Part shown: in pieces, positions 22,863-31,399 of the stretch | Numbering within the stretch: position 1 is the first letter of the stretch | Layout of the letters: every line of letters starts with the position of its first letter | Assembly (NCBI GenBank): GCA_900553815.1 | Contig: USEY01000029.1 | Coordinates: forward strand, 1-39,302 | From: an uncultured Bacteroides sp. | GTDB lineage: Bacteria; Bacteroidota; Bacteroidia; Bacteroidales; Bacteroidaceae | Length of the DNA: 39,302 nt | Reading direction: 5' to 3' | The notes under the pieces: generated by a model | What the model was told of the DNA's origin: nothing | Seen by the model: only the letters and a program-made list of their open reading frames with translations | Database searches by the model: none | Made by a program: the position numbers and the translations under genes

Positions 22863-24881
22863 ATGAAACATTCACGTCTCTATCGTTGGGGGTGGGGCTG
22901 TTGGATGGCGGGGCTTATGCTACCTTGGCAAATGTATGCGCAACAACCTGCTGACACGATTGCTGGCAAAGTGCATCAGATTGAGCATGTTACCGTGACT
23001 GCCCGTCGTCTGCCTGCCAGAATTACCTCCACCGCTCCCGTACAGATTCTGTCGGGACAAGACATTGACCGCTTGGGCATACAGGACATGGCCGACGCTG
23101 TTCGTCGTTTTGCCGGTGCACAGGTGCGCGACTATGGAGGTATAGGTGGTCTGAAAACCGTGTCGATACGCAATATGGGAGCCGCCCATACGGCCGTGAG
23201 CTACGACGGTGTGGCTGTGAGCAATTGTCAGGCCGGACAGATAGATATTGGTCGTTTTTCGCTGGACAATGTGTCGATGGTGTCGCTGGCTGTGGGGCAG
23301 ACTGACGACCTCCTGCAGTCGGCCCGTCACTATGCTGCGGCCGGCGTGCTTAGCATCGAGACCGAGAAGCCTCATTTCGAAGATGGTCGCCGCTACGCCT
23401 TGCGTGCCCGCCTCAGTGGCGGTTCCTTTGGCTATGTTACCCCTTCCATACGCTGGTGGCAACAGCTGGGTGGCCGTACCCGCCTGGCCTTGGACGCCAA
23501 TCTGATGCGCGCCGACGGCAACTATCTTTACACCTTGCAGAATGGAAAGTACACCACTCGTGAGCGCCGCAACAACTCCGATATCCTGTCTTGGCAGGGC
23601 GAGGCCAACCTCTACCACACCTTCAGAGATAGCAGTGATTTCAGCATGAAGGCCTACTATTATCGTTCGGAACGTGGACTGCCCGGTGCCGTCACTCTCT
23701 ATAATCCTTTGTCTGACGAACGTCTGTGGGACGAAAATACCTTTGTGCAGGCCCGTTATAGAAAAGAGTTTTATCCCTGTTGGACCTTGCAAGTGCAAGG
23801 TAAGTACAATCATGGCTGGAACCGCCTTGAAGATCGTGGCAATGAATACGAGAACGGCGTTGCTCGCACCGTGCATCGTCAAGATGAGTACTATCTTTCG
23901 GCTACCACTCTCTATCGTCCTACCACGGCCTTGTCGCTGTCATTGGCACAAGACGGTGCTATCAATAAGTTGCGTAGCAACTTGGCCGGTTGCCCTTTCC
24001 CCACGCGCTACACTTCACTTACGGCCTTGAACGCCCGCTATCGGTGGAGACGTTTGACGGCATCGGCCATGCTGCTCTATACCTACGTGACCGAGCATGT
24101 ACAGGCAGGGCAAGCTCCCGATGATTTTCAGCGTTTTGCCCCCTCGGTTTCCTTCAGCCTTCAGCCTTGGGAGCATGAGCAGTTCTATGTACGTCTGCTC
24201 TATAAAAGTACTTTCCGCATGCCTACCTTCAACGACCTCTATTATTATCAGCTGGGCAACCGGCATCTGCGACCCGAGAAAGCCAACGAGTACAACCTGG
24301 GCATCACATGGAACCGTCAGATGCTTGCCTGTCTCGATTACCTGTCGCTGACTCTCGATGCTTACTTCAATGATGTGACCGACAAGATAGTGGCCTTTCC
24401 TACCACGTACGCTTGGCGTATGGCCAATTTCGGTACCGTTCATGCTACCGGTATCGATGCCACGCTGGGTACTGCCGTTGTCCTGCCCCATAACATGAGC
24501 CTTGTCCTGACGGGTGGATATACTTGGCAGCGAGCCATTGATTTGAGTGACCCCGAGGCCAAGAACTACCGCGACCAGCTTCCCTATACACCCCGTCATG
24601 GCGGCAACGCATCGGCCATTCTCGAGACCCCTTGGCTGACTCTGGGCTATACGCTGGTAGGTGTCAGTAAGCGTTACTGCCTGTCGCAGAACATACCCGA
24701 GAATGAGATAGCCGGCTACATGGAGCATACAGCCACCCTGTCGCGCAGTTTTAACCTCAGACGTTGCAGCCTTGCGCTGAAGGCCGAACTGGTGAACTTC
24801 ACCGATGAACAGTACGACGTGATAAAGTACTATCCCATGCCGGGACGCTCGTGGAGGTTGACGGGAAGTGTCAGCTTCTGA
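22863..24881 (+). CDS. btuB: TonB-dependent corrinoid receptor BtuB
   Basis: This 672-residue outer-membrane receptor has a signal peptide (to about 26, MYAQQP) and a TonB-box-like IEHVTVTA near 39-46. The plug domain (about 48-165) carries SGQDIDRLG, DAVRRFAGAQVRDYGG and VSIRNMGAAHTAVSYDGV. A beta barrel ends in SWRLTGSVSF with the terminal Phe expected for insertion by the Bam complex. It lacks the N-terminal carboxypeptidase-like domain of SusC proteins and so is BtuB-like in form. Assignment to cobalamin rests on the riboswitch directly upstream and on the btuG, btuF and btuC genes that follow. It imports corrinoids across the outer membrane using TonB energy. Confidence 0.95.
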   Translation: MKHSRLYRWGWGCWMAGLMLPWQMYAQQPADTIAGKVHQIEHVTVTARRLPARITSTAPVQILSGQDIDRLGIQDMADAVRRFAGAQVRDYGGIGGLKTVSIRNMGAAHTAVSYDGVAVSNCQAGQIDIGRFSLDNVSMVSLAVGQTDDLLQSARHYAAAGVLSIETEKPHFEDGRRYALRARLSGGSFGYVTPSIRWWQQLGGRTRLALDANLMRADGNYLYTLQNGKYTTRERRNNSDILSWQGEANLYHTFRDSSDFSMKAYYYRSERGLPGAVTLYNPLSDERLWDENTFVQARYRKEFYPCWTLQVQGKYNHGWNRLEDRGNEYENGVARTVHRQDEYYLSATTLYRPTTALSLSLAQDGAINKLRSNLAGCPFPTRYTSLTALNARYRWRRLTASAMLLYTYVTEHVQAGQAPDDFQRFAPSVSFSLQPWEHEQFYVRLLYKSTFRMPTFNDLYYYQLGNRHLRPEKANEYNLGITWNRQMLACLDYLSLTLDAYFNDVTDKIVAFPTTYAWRMANFGTVHATGIDATLGTAVVLPHNMSLVLTGGYTWQRAIDLSDPEAKNYRDQLPYTPRHGGNASAILETPWLTLGYTLVGVSKRYCLSQNIPENEIAGYMEHTATLSRSFNLRRCSLALKAELVNFTDEQYDVIKYYPMPGRSWRLTGSVSF

Positions 24882-24971
24882 AATTTCCGACAGGACGGCT
24901 ACCCCTACACCGAGCGGTGTGAGTAGGTGTGGGTAAAATGAAACATTATTAATCAACTAAATAAATATAGT

Positions 24972-26102
24972 ATGAAAGTAAGAAGTTTTTTCTATGGCAT
25001 GCTTTGCATGCTGGCTCTGGGAGCCTCGATGGCATCGTGCAGCGATGATAACGATGATGATCCCCATAACGACGCGGGTTCTACGGTGACCTTGCCCAAA
25101 GTACGCGCCTATTTTCTGAATGAGGGCACAAAGGGCTATAACAACTCTACCATTGCCTTCTATGCTCCCAATGGCGATGCTGACTTTATAGGCGATATTT
25201 TCAAGGTGCAGAATGGTCAGGGACTGGGCGATACAGGCCAGGACATGATAGAATATGATGATTGTATCTATGTGTCAGTCTATGCTTCCAATTACTTGGC
25301 CAAACTGAATGCTGCCGGGGTTGAATTAGCCCGTACATCGTTTGTAGGCGATGCCGACCTTTCGGCGGGCATACGCTCTCTGGCTGCCGAAGACGGATAT
25401 ATCTACGCTTCGTTCTACGGAGGTGTTGTGGCCAAGATTAATGCTAACACCCTGCAGGTAGAGCAGAAGCTCAAAGGGCTAGGGGGCAATCTGGAGGCAG
25501 TGGCCATCAGCAATGATATGCTTTATGTAGCCAATTCTTATACGTACAACGGCAGTCAGTATATTTATCACACTGAAGTGCCCGTCATCGACCTGAAGAC
25601 TTTTACCTTGAAGGAAACCTTGACTGTGACTCAGAATCCCAACATGATGGTTGAGGATGATGATTATATATGCCTTATTTCGTGGGACTTTTCGGCAGAG
25701 AGCTATGTGCTGCAACTCATTGAGCCAAATGCTGGTAACCGTGTGACACGCCTGGGGTATGCTACCCATGTGGCCATGAAGGATGGCACATTCTATGTGA
25801 TAGACTCACGTGTGAACTATGCTAACTGGCCCGAGACCTCGGCCGACAACAGCTTCTATACCTACAATATAAAGACAGGGAACATGAACCAGACTTCTTT
25901 CCTGAAGGATATGCCTGCCAAGCTGAAGAACGAGGTCATCTATATGATAGAGGTGAACGATGAGAACGGCGATATCTACATCGGTACCACGGGACACAGT
26001 AATGTCAACGGCGAGATTTACCGTTTCAGGAAGGATGGCAGCTTCGTAGAATCGTTCGACTGTGGTGGTCAGAACCCCCGCTGTGCAGTATTCTTCAACT
26101 AA
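24972..26102 (+). CDS. btuG: Surface corrinoid-binding lipoprotein BtuG (DUF5074/YncE-like propeller)
   Basis: This 376-residue lipoprotein (MASC, lipid Cys23) is followed by a run of acidic residues (SDDNDDDP), a feature linked to surface export in Bacteroidetes. The rest is a beta propeller, with repeated blades such as GQDMIEYDDCIYVSVYASNYLAKLN, SLAAEDGYIYASFYGGVVAKIN and AISNDMLYVANSY. BtuG of Bacteroides thetaiotaomicron has the same fold, lipid anchor and place beside btuB, and captures B12 with very high affinity before passing it to BtuB. The gene follows btuB by 90 bases, a gap that holds a small hairpin (ACACC-GAGC-GGTGT), and lies 12 bases before btuF. Confidence 0.9.
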   Translation: MKVRSFFYGMLCMLALGASMASCSDDNDDDPHNDAGSTVTLPKVRAYFLNEGTKGYNNSTIAFYAPNGDADFIGDIFKVQNGQGLGDTGQDMIEYDDCIYVSVYASNYLAKLNAAGVELARTSFVGDADLSAGIRSLAAEDGYIYASFYGGVVAKINANTLQVEQKLKGLGGNLEAVAISNDMLYVANSYTYNGSQYIYHTEVPVIDLKTFTLKETLTVTQNPNMMVEDDDYICLISWDFSAESYVLQLIEPNAGNRVTRLGYATHVAMKDGTFYVIDSRVNYANWPETSADNSFYTYNIKTGNMNQTSFLKDMPAKLKNEVIYMIEVNDENGDIYIGTTGHSNVNGEIYRFRKDGSFVESFDCGGQNPRCAVFFN

Positions 26103-26114
26103 CCTCGCCAGTAT

Positions 26115-27251
26115 ATGTACATGAAACCCTTTGCTTTGTATATAGTGTCAGCCTGTGCCTTGCTTCTGTCAGCCTGTGGCGGAGGCAGGGCCTCGCAGGC
26201 TGTGGAGCAAGGCGACACACTAGCACTGCGCTATGCCGACAACCTGACTTTGGTGGCTCGCGATGGCTATACCGTAGCCACGCTGCGCGACCCCTGGGAC
26301 ACGCTGCGCACGCTGCACACCTACGTGTTGGTGCCCCGTGAGGAGTCCGTGCCTGCTGGGTTGCCAGCCGGAGCCACAGTAGTACGTACACCTTTGCAAC
26401 GGGCAGTCGTCTACTCGTCGGTACACTGCGGATTGCTGCACGAGTTGGGTGCAGGCAGTGCCATCGGGGGCGTGTGTGACTTGCGCTACATCAAGCTGCC
26501 AGCTATACACCGTGCCGTGGACGAGGGAAAGGTGGTGGATTGTGGCAATGGCATGAACCCTGACATGGAGCGTATCATTGACCTGCATCCTGACGCCATC
26601 CTGCTGTCACCCTTCGAGAACAGTGGCGGCTACGGCAGGGTAGGCAAGCTGGGTGTACCCGTGGTGGAGTGCGCCGACTATATGGAGACCTCTGCCCTGG
26701 GACGTGCCGAGTGGATGCGTTTTTACGGCCTATTGTTCGGGGTAGAGCAGCAGGCCGACAGCCTTTTTGCTCAAGTGGAGGCGGACTACCTGCACCTGAA
26801 AGAACAGGCACGGCAGGTCGCCGAACGTCCCACCGTAGTATGTGAGCTGAAGAGCGGCTCGGCTTGGTATGTGCCCGGCGGACGCAGTACTACGGGACGT
26901 ATACTGGCCGATGCTGGGGCTCGCTATGCCTTTGCCGATGATGCCCATAGCGGTTCGGTACCTTTGGCCTTCGAGACTGTGTATGACCGGGCGGGCGAGG
27001 CTGACGTGTGGCTGTTCAAGTACAACCGTGCTCATGATATGACATACGGCGACCTGTGTGCCGACTATGTGGGCTATACGGCCTTCAATGCCTACAAGCA
27101 GCGCAACATCTATGCCTGCAATACGGGTAATGCTCCCTTCTACGAAGAAACTCCCTTCCATCCCGACCTGCTGCTGGCCGACCTGATACGCATCTTGCAC
27201 CCCGGTCTCCTGTCCGGCCACCTGCGTTACTATCAGAAACTGAAGGAATAG
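26115..27251 (+). CDS. btuF: Corrinoid ABC transporter substrate-binding lipoprotein BtuF
   Basis: This 378-residue periplasmic binding protein has a lipoprotein signal (LLSAC, lipid Cys21; a start two codons later is equally possible). The class III fold shows RAVVYSSVHCGLLHELGAGSAIGGV, then NPDMERIIDLHPDAILLSPFEN, a long connecting helix and a second lobe with YVPGGRSTTGRILADAGARYAFADD. This matches the siderophore/cobalamin binding family. It would hand corrinoid to the inner-membrane permease encoded 2 bases downstream. Cobalamin rather than iron-chelate is inferred from the riboswitch and btuB/btuG. Confidence 0.9.
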   Translation: MYMKPFALYIVSACALLLSACGGGRASQAVEQGDTLALRYADNLTLVARDGYTVATLRDPWDTLRTLHTYVLVPREESVPAGLPAGATVVRTPLQRAVVYSSVHCGLLHELGAGSAIGGVCDLRYIKLPAIHRAVDEGKVVDCGNGMNPDMERIIDLHPDAILLSPFENSGGYGRVGKLGVPVVECADYMETSALGRAEWMRFYGLLFGVEQQADSLFAQVEADYLHLKEQARQVAERPTVVCELKSGSAWYVPGGRSTTGRILADAGARYAFADDAHSGSVPLAFETVYDRAGEADVWLFKYNRAHDMTYGDLCADYVGYTAFNAYKQRNIYACNTGNAPFYEETPFHPDLLLADLIRILHPGLLSGHLRYYQKLKE

Positions 27252-27253
27252 TC

Positions 27254-28285
27254 ATGGCCGGGAAAGGATGGAAATATGGCGTTGCGCTGGTCGGGCTGGC
27301 AGTCTTGCTGTTGCTGGCCAACCTGTTGGTGGGTTCAGTCAGGATTCCCCCTGCCGAGGTATTGCACATGCTGGCGGGCGGTGAGGCAGTCAGGGAGAGC
27401 TGGCACTTCATCCTGTGGGAGTCGCGCCTGCCCCAGGCACTGACGGCCTTGCTCTGCGGAGGTGGGCTGGCCGTGTGCGGTCTGCTGCTTCAGACTGCTT
27501 TCAAGAATCCCTTGGCAGGCCCTGATATTCTGGGTATCAATTCTGGCGCCAGCCTGGGCGTGGCCTTGGTTATGCTGTTGCTGGGAGGCAATGTGTCAGC
27601 GGGTGCCTTCAGCCTGTCGGGCTTCCTGTCGGTGCTGGCAGGTGCGTTTGTGGGGGCCATGGCTGTCATGGCACTGGTGTTGTTCTTTTCCACTATTATC
27701 AAGAGCAGTGTCATGTTGCTCATCACGGGTATCATGATAGGCTACATGGCCTCATCGGCCATCTCGTTGCTCAACTTCTTTGCTACGGCCGAGGGCGTGC
27801 AGTCCTACCTGGTGTGGGGGATGGGCAACTTTGGCGGCGTGTCCATGCAACAGATGCCCGGTTTCGCAGCTGTGGTGTTGCTGGGGTTGGCAGGTGCGCT
27901 GTTGCTCATCAAACCGCTCAATGCCTTGCTGCTGGGCGAACGCTATGCCGAGAACCTGGGTGTGAACATCAGGCGAGTACGCAACTGGCTGTTGCTGGTC
28001 ACCGGACTGTTGTCGGCCATCACCACCGCCTTCTGCGGACCGGTGGCGTTCATCGGTCTGGCAGTTCCCCATGTGGCACGCATGGTGCTGGGCACGGCCA
28101 ATCATCGTTCGCTGCTGCCGCTCACTATCCTGTGTGGTGGGGTAGTGGCTCTGCTGTGCAATCTGCTTTGCGTCTTGCCGGGCGAGTGGGGCATCATACC
28201 GCTCAATGCCGTTACCCCCATAGTGGGCGCGCCAGTCATTATCTATGTCATTGTCCGTCAGCGCAAAGGTCAGCAGATGCAATAA
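27254..28285 (+). CDS. btuC: Corrinoid ABC transporter permease BtuC
   Basis: This 343-residue FecCD-family inner-membrane permease has nine or ten hydrophobic segments. It carries the family's WESRLPQALTALLCGGGLAVCG and LQTAFKNPLAGPDILGINSGASLG motifs, and the GPVAFIGLAVPHVARMVLG segment that contacts the ATPase. Start and length are typical. The usual next gene, btuD for the ATPase, is absent: a DUF4250 gene with its own -7 box follows after about 120 bases. The permease therefore needs an ATPase from elsewhere in the genome, or the system is incomplete. Confidence 0.94.
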   Translation: MAGKGWKYGVALVGLAVLLLLANLLVGSVRIPPAEVLHMLAGGEAVRESWHFILWESRLPQALTALLCGGGLAVCGLLLQTAFKNPLAGPDILGINSGASLGVALVMLLLGGNVSAGAFSLSGFLSVLAGAFVGAMAVMALVLFFSTIIKSSVMLLITGIMIGYMASSAISLLNFFATAEGVQSYLVWGMGNFGGVSMQQMPGFAAVVLLGLAGALLLIKPLNALLLGERYAENLGVNIRRVRNWLLLVTGLLSAITTAFCGPVAFIGLAVPHVARMVLGTANHRSLLPLTILCGGVVALLCNLLCVLPGEWGIIPLNAVTPIVGAPVIIYVIVRQRKGQQMQ

Positions 28286-28290
28286 TTGCC

Positions 28291-28306
28291 GCGCAAACGG
28301 TTGCGC
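28291..28306 (+). terminator. Weak hairpin after btuC
   Basis: GCGCAA and TTGCGC form a six-base stem around ACGG five bases after the btuC stop. No T-run follows, so it is only a possible terminator or mRNA 3'-end stabiliser. Confidence 0.3.
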
Positions 28307-28360
28307 CTGTCAGTGGTATAAAAATTGATATATGTCAAGTGGATGTATGATGGAAACCTC

Positions 28361-28368
28361 TACCTTTG
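28361..28368 (+). promoter_or_regulatory. -7 box for the DUF4250 gene
   Basis: TACCTTTG matches the consensus 36 bases before the start codon. No clear -33 element is visible. Confidence 0.5.
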
Positions 28369-28403
28369 CGCCCGGTATTAGTTAACTAAAAGATTGTAAG
28401 CAA

Positions 28404-28580
28404 ATGAAATTACCCGAAGAACCGATGATGCTTTACAGCTTCATCAACACGAAACTGCGTGACCAGTATCCTTCGCTTGATGCTCTTTGCGAGGATATGA
28501 ACGTGAACAAGGAAACCATCGTCAGTACCCTGAAGAGTGTTGGGTTTGAGTATAGCCCCGAACGCAACCGCTTCTGGTGA
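28404..28580 (+). CDS. DUF4250 small protein
   Basis: This 58-residue protein matches the DUF4250 family: MKLPEEPMMLYSFINTKLRD, then YPSLDALCEDMNVNKETIVSTLKSVGFEYSPERNRFW, with the conserved pattern PxxxMLxSxxNTKLRDxYxSLDxLC and an ending typical of the family. It looks like a compact helical, possibly helix-turn-helix-like domain. Its role is unknown. It has a good -7 box and a strong hairpin terminator, so it is probably its own transcript and not the tail of the btu operon. Confidence 0.88.
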   Translation: MKLPEEPMMLYSFINTKLRDQYPSLDALCEDMNVNKETIVSTLKSVGFEYSPERNRFW

Positions 28581-28604
28581 TTGATGCCTTGTGGCGTATA
28601 AAAC

Positions 28605-28662
28605 AAAGAGGTGCATCCCGTATAAAATGGCAGCTTGCTGCCGGCGGTGATGCACCTCTTTT
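28605..28662 (+). terminator. Long hairpin terminator after the DUF4250 gene
   Basis: AAAGAGGTGCATC (28605-28617) pairs perfectly with GATGCACCTCTTT (28649-28661). A second hairpin (GGCAGC with GCTGCC) sits inside the loop. A T-run overlaps the 3' arm, and an A-run on the 5' arm means it could also work for the convergent gene. Confidence 0.85.
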
Positions 28663-28674
28663 GTATAGTGGTTA

Positions 28675-28794
28675 GCGGTAAGCTTCAGGGGTATGAATGC
28701 GGTAAGCTTCAGGGGTATGAATGCGGTAAGCTTCAGGGGTATGAATGCGATGGGCTTCAGGGGTATGAATGCAGTAGGCTTCAGAGGTATGAAT
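28675..28794. repeat. Five tandem 24-base repeats
   Basis: Units start at 28675, 28699, 28723, 28747 and 28771. The first three are identical (GCGGTAAGCTTCAGGGGTATGAAT); the last two have drifted. The period is a multiple of three, so open frames cross it on both strands, but no start context or homology supports translation. It begins within a GTGGTTAGCGGTAAG sequence like the period-7 repeats elsewhere in the window, and lies between two convergent genes. Confidence 0.92.
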
Positions 28795-28805
28795 CTTCTG
28801 ACGGG

Positions 28806-29576
28806 TTATTTCTCCTGTAAGATGCTTTGCAGCAGCAGCGGTTCGTTGGTAGTGATGAAGTCTACTCCTTGGCCGATAAGGCGGCGCATATCTTCCTCCT
28901 TGTTTACTGTCCATGCGTTTACTTTCATGCCCAAGCGGTGACATTCGTCAATCCATTCGGGATGCTTTTCGAACACACTGTAGTGATAGTCGGGGCCGGC
29001 ACATCCCATATCTTTCAGCTCTTGAGGCGTCAGTTCGCCGTTGAGGTAGTAGACGGGTGTACCTTTCGGTGCAAGCCGTATGAATTCCTTGGTGGCGTGC
29101 AGGGAGAAGGTGATATACTCTGTGCGGTCGTTCAGGCCCATGTCTGCTATCATGCGTACGATGCCCTCCACGGCCCGTGTCTCCTGCTCTGGGGTCTTAT
29201 GCCCTTTCAGCTCCAGGATGAGGCGTGTCTTCAGCGTGCGTGCCTTTTGCAGGTACTGCTCCAAGGTAGGCAATTGTTCGCCGTTGTCCAGCTTTACAGC
29301 GGTACATACCTGGCAGGTGGCCTGCTGCATGGTTACGCCTTTGAAGGTGGGGTCGTGGTTTACTACCAGTTGGTTATCGGCCGTAAGCCATACATCGAAC
29401 TCTGAGCCGTAGCAGGCAATGGAGTCGGCTTTAACCAGTGCTGCAATAGAGTTTTGTGCCGAACCTTCGGTCTTCCAGAAACCACGGTGGGCAATGACTT
29501 GTGTTTGTTGTGCCTGCATGGCAGTCATGTTGGCCAGCAACAGGGCAATGGCGATAAACGTTTTCTTCAGTTTCAT
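28806..29576 (-). CDS. Exported glycerophosphodiester phosphodiesterase
   Basis: This 256-residue enzyme hydrolyses glycerophosphodiesters to glycerol 3-phosphate and an alcohol. A signal peptide ends near residue 22 (MQAQQ), with no lipid cysteine, so it should be periplasmic. Active-site residues are visible: H30-R31 in IAHRG, E59 and D61 in SEFDVWLTADN, and H74 in VVNHDP. The C-terminal half shows the barrel end VNAWTVNKEEDMRRLIGQGVDFITTNEP. Length is typical of the small bacterial GDPD form. The gene stands alone between repeat tracts. Its leader is made of octamer repeats and no consensus promoter is clear. Confidence 0.94.
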   Translation of the reverse strand: MKLKKTFIAIALLLANMTAMQAQQTQVIAHRGFWKTEGSAQNSIAALVKADSIACYGSEFDVWLTADNQLVVNHDPTFKGVTMQQATCQVCTAVKLDNGEQLPTLEQYLQKARTLKTRLILELKGHKTPEQETRAVEGIVRMIADMGLNDRTEYITFSLHATKEFIRLAPKGTPVYYLNGELTPQELKDMGCAGPDYHYSVFEKHPEWIDECHRLGMKVNAWTVNKEEDMRRLIGQGVDFITTNEPLLLQSILQEK

Positions 29577-29580
29577 GGGG

Positions 29581-29636
29581 TAATGTGTTAATGTGCTAAT
29601 GCGTCAATCAGGTAATGTGCAGAGGGGGTAATGTGC
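29581..29636. repeat. Period-8 repeat tract (TAATGTGC type)
   Basis: Seven consecutive 8-base units fill the tract: TAATGTGT, TAATGTGC, TAATGCGT, CAATCAGG, TAATGTGC, AGAGGGGG, TAATGTGC. It lies between two minus-strand genes, just upstream of the glycerophosphodiesterase start, so it would be in that gene's leader or promoter region. Confidence 0.8.
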
Positions 29637-29668
29637 TGTACTCATAAGCTTACAGATTTATAAGTTTT

Positions 29669-31333
29669 TCAGCCTTTGGCTTCCTGGTAGAGGAAGCGTT
29701 TGATGCTCTTTTTGGCAGTCTTCTCAAATTCCTCGAAGTGTATCTTCACCTTGGATATCTGACAGTAGGCAGGCAATTGCTGGTTCAACTCTACGCGGTT
29801 GTTTTCCATGGCCTTCTCTACGTCGGCCTGCTGCATTCCGTGTGCAAAGGCTTCATCAAAGTCTGGGTATATCAAAGCCACCAGCTTCTCCTTCTGCAAT
29901 ACGATGAGCGACTCGGCCACGTATGGCATGTTGTTCAGCTTGCTTTCTATCTCTTCGGGGTAAATGTTCTGTCCGCTGGCGGTGAGCAGCATGTTCTTGT
30001 TGCGTCCGCGCATGGTGACGTATCCGTCAGCGTCCATGGTTCCCAAGTCGCCGGTGTGCAGCCAGCCGTTGGCGTCGATGATTTGTGCCGTAGCCTCCGG
30101 GTTCTTATAGTAGCCCAGCATGAGGTTGGTACCCCGGCAGATGATTTCACCGGCTGTATGTTCGGGGTCGGGTGAGTCAATCTTCACTTCCATGCGTGTG
30201 GTGGCTTTTCCACAGGAGGCCAGCTTGAGATTCTCCCAGCGGCTGGAGCAGATGATGGGGCCGCATTCCGTCATGCCGTAGGCAATGGTGTAGGGGAATC
30301 CTATCTGCTTGAGGAAGCGCTCCACGTCGGCATTAAAGGGTGCACCGCCTATGATTATCTCGTCGAAGTTACCCCCGAAGATGGCCATGGCCTCCTTGCG
30401 GGCGGCAGCCCTTATCTTGTCGTTGATGATGGGTACACGCAGTAACAGCTTGCCTATGCGGTTGTCTACGCGTGGCAGTATGTCCTTCTTGATGATTTTT
30501 TCTACAATGAGAGGCACGCACGAAATGACCCTCGGCTTAATTTCAGAGAAAGACTGTGCTATGATTTTGGGCGAGGGCATACGTGTAAGGAAGTAGAGAT
30601 GTGCACCTGCCGAGAATCCGTAAAGGAAGTCGTAGACCATGCCGAACACATGTCCCAGTGGGAGCATGGAGACTATGTGGTCGCCCGGACGGACGGGCAG
30701 CATCTCGTGGCAATAGGCAATGTTGGACCACAGACTGCGGTAGGGCAGCATGACTCCTTTGGAATAGCCGGTAGTGCCCGATGTGTAGTTGATGACGGCC
30801 AGTTCCTCGGGTGAGGCCTCCTTGCGGTAGCAGATGTGTTCGGGGCGGAAATTCTTGGGGTAGCGTTGCCCGTAGATGGCGTTGCGGTGCTCATGAGCCT
30901 CGCGTAGCTGCTCATCACGGCAGACGGCCAGTGAGAAGTCAGTCAGCAGAATGATGGCCTTCAGGCCGGGCATCGCCTCTTCGTTGAGGTTCTCCCATAC
31001 CTGGTCGCCCACGAACAGGAGCTTGGCCTCAGAGTGGTTCACGATGTTGTGCACGTTGTCGGCTTTAAACTCGTGCAGGATGGGTACGATGACGGCGCCG
31101 TATGTGATGGTGGCAATAAAAGTCACGGCCCAATGTGCGCTGTTACGTCCGCAGACGGCTATTTTGTCACCGGGCTGTATGCCGGCACTTTCCAGTACGA
31201 TGTGGAATTTGGCAATCTTCCGGGCCACGTCTTTGTATTGCAGTGTAATGCCTTTGTAGTCTGTCAGGGCGTCGCGGTCCCAGTTGTTGATGATGCTTTG
31301 TTCAATATAGTCAATGAAGAATTCCTTTTCCAT
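29669..31333 (-). CDS. AMP-forming acyl-CoA synthetase / long-chain fatty acid ligase
   Basis: This 554-residue adenylate-forming enzyme activates a carboxylic acid, probably a long-chain fatty acid, with ATP and then CoA. The start at 31333 (MEKEFF) is chosen over one six codons upstream. The ATP-binding motif INYTSGTTGYSKGVML lies near 190, AYGMTECGP near 340, GWLHTGDLG near 425 and the hinge RGRNKNML after it. The C-terminus ends with the expected basic segment (KTAKKSIKRFLY) carrying the catalytic Lys. It is most like the FadD/LC-FACS group of Bacteroidales. It is transcribed alone from a good promoter that overlaps the end of the antiporter gene. Confidence 0.92.
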   Translation of the reverse strand: MEKEFFIDYIEQSIINNWDRDALTDYKGITLQYKDVARKIAKFHIVLESAGIQPGDKIAVCGRNSAHWAVTFIATITYGAVIVPILHEFKADNVHNIVNHSEAKLLFVGDQVWENLNEEAMPGLKAIILLTDFSLAVCRDEQLREAHEHRNAIYGQRYPKNFRPEHICYRKEASPEELAVINYTSGTTGYSKGVMLPYRSLWSNIAYCHEMLPVRPGDHIVSMLPLGHVFGMVYDFLYGFSAGAHLYFLTRMPSPKIIAQSFSEIKPRVISCVPLIVEKIIKKDILPRVDNRIGKLLLRVPIINDKIRAAARKEAMAIFGGNFDEIIIGGAPFNADVERFLKQIGFPYTIAYGMTECGPIICSSRWENLKLASCGKATTRMEVKIDSPDPEHTAGEIICRGTNLMLGYYKNPEATAQIIDANGWLHTGDLGTMDADGYVTMRGRNKNMLLTASGQNIYPEEIESKLNNMPYVAESLIVLQKEKLVALIYPDFDEAFAHGMQQADVEKAMENNRVELNQQLPAYCQISKVKIHFEEFEKTAKKSIKRFLYQEAKG

Positions 31334-31367
31334 GCCTTGATTTGTGCACAAAATGTTTAAAACCGTG

Positions 31368-31399
31368 CAAAGATAGATTATCTGTTCATGTTATGCAAG
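31368..31399 (-). promoter_or_regulatory. Promoter of the acyl-CoA synthetase gene
   Basis: On the minus strand, CTTG at 31399-31396, a 20-base spacer and TATCTTTG at 31375-31368 match the consensus. The -33 part lies inside the end of the antiporter gene. Confidence 0.65.

Noticed and set aside
28635..28944. Short open frames across the five 24-base repeats, on both strands
   Set aside because: They exist only because the period is a multiple of three; the encoded octapeptide repeats have no known relatives and overlap the glycerophosphodiesterase gene.
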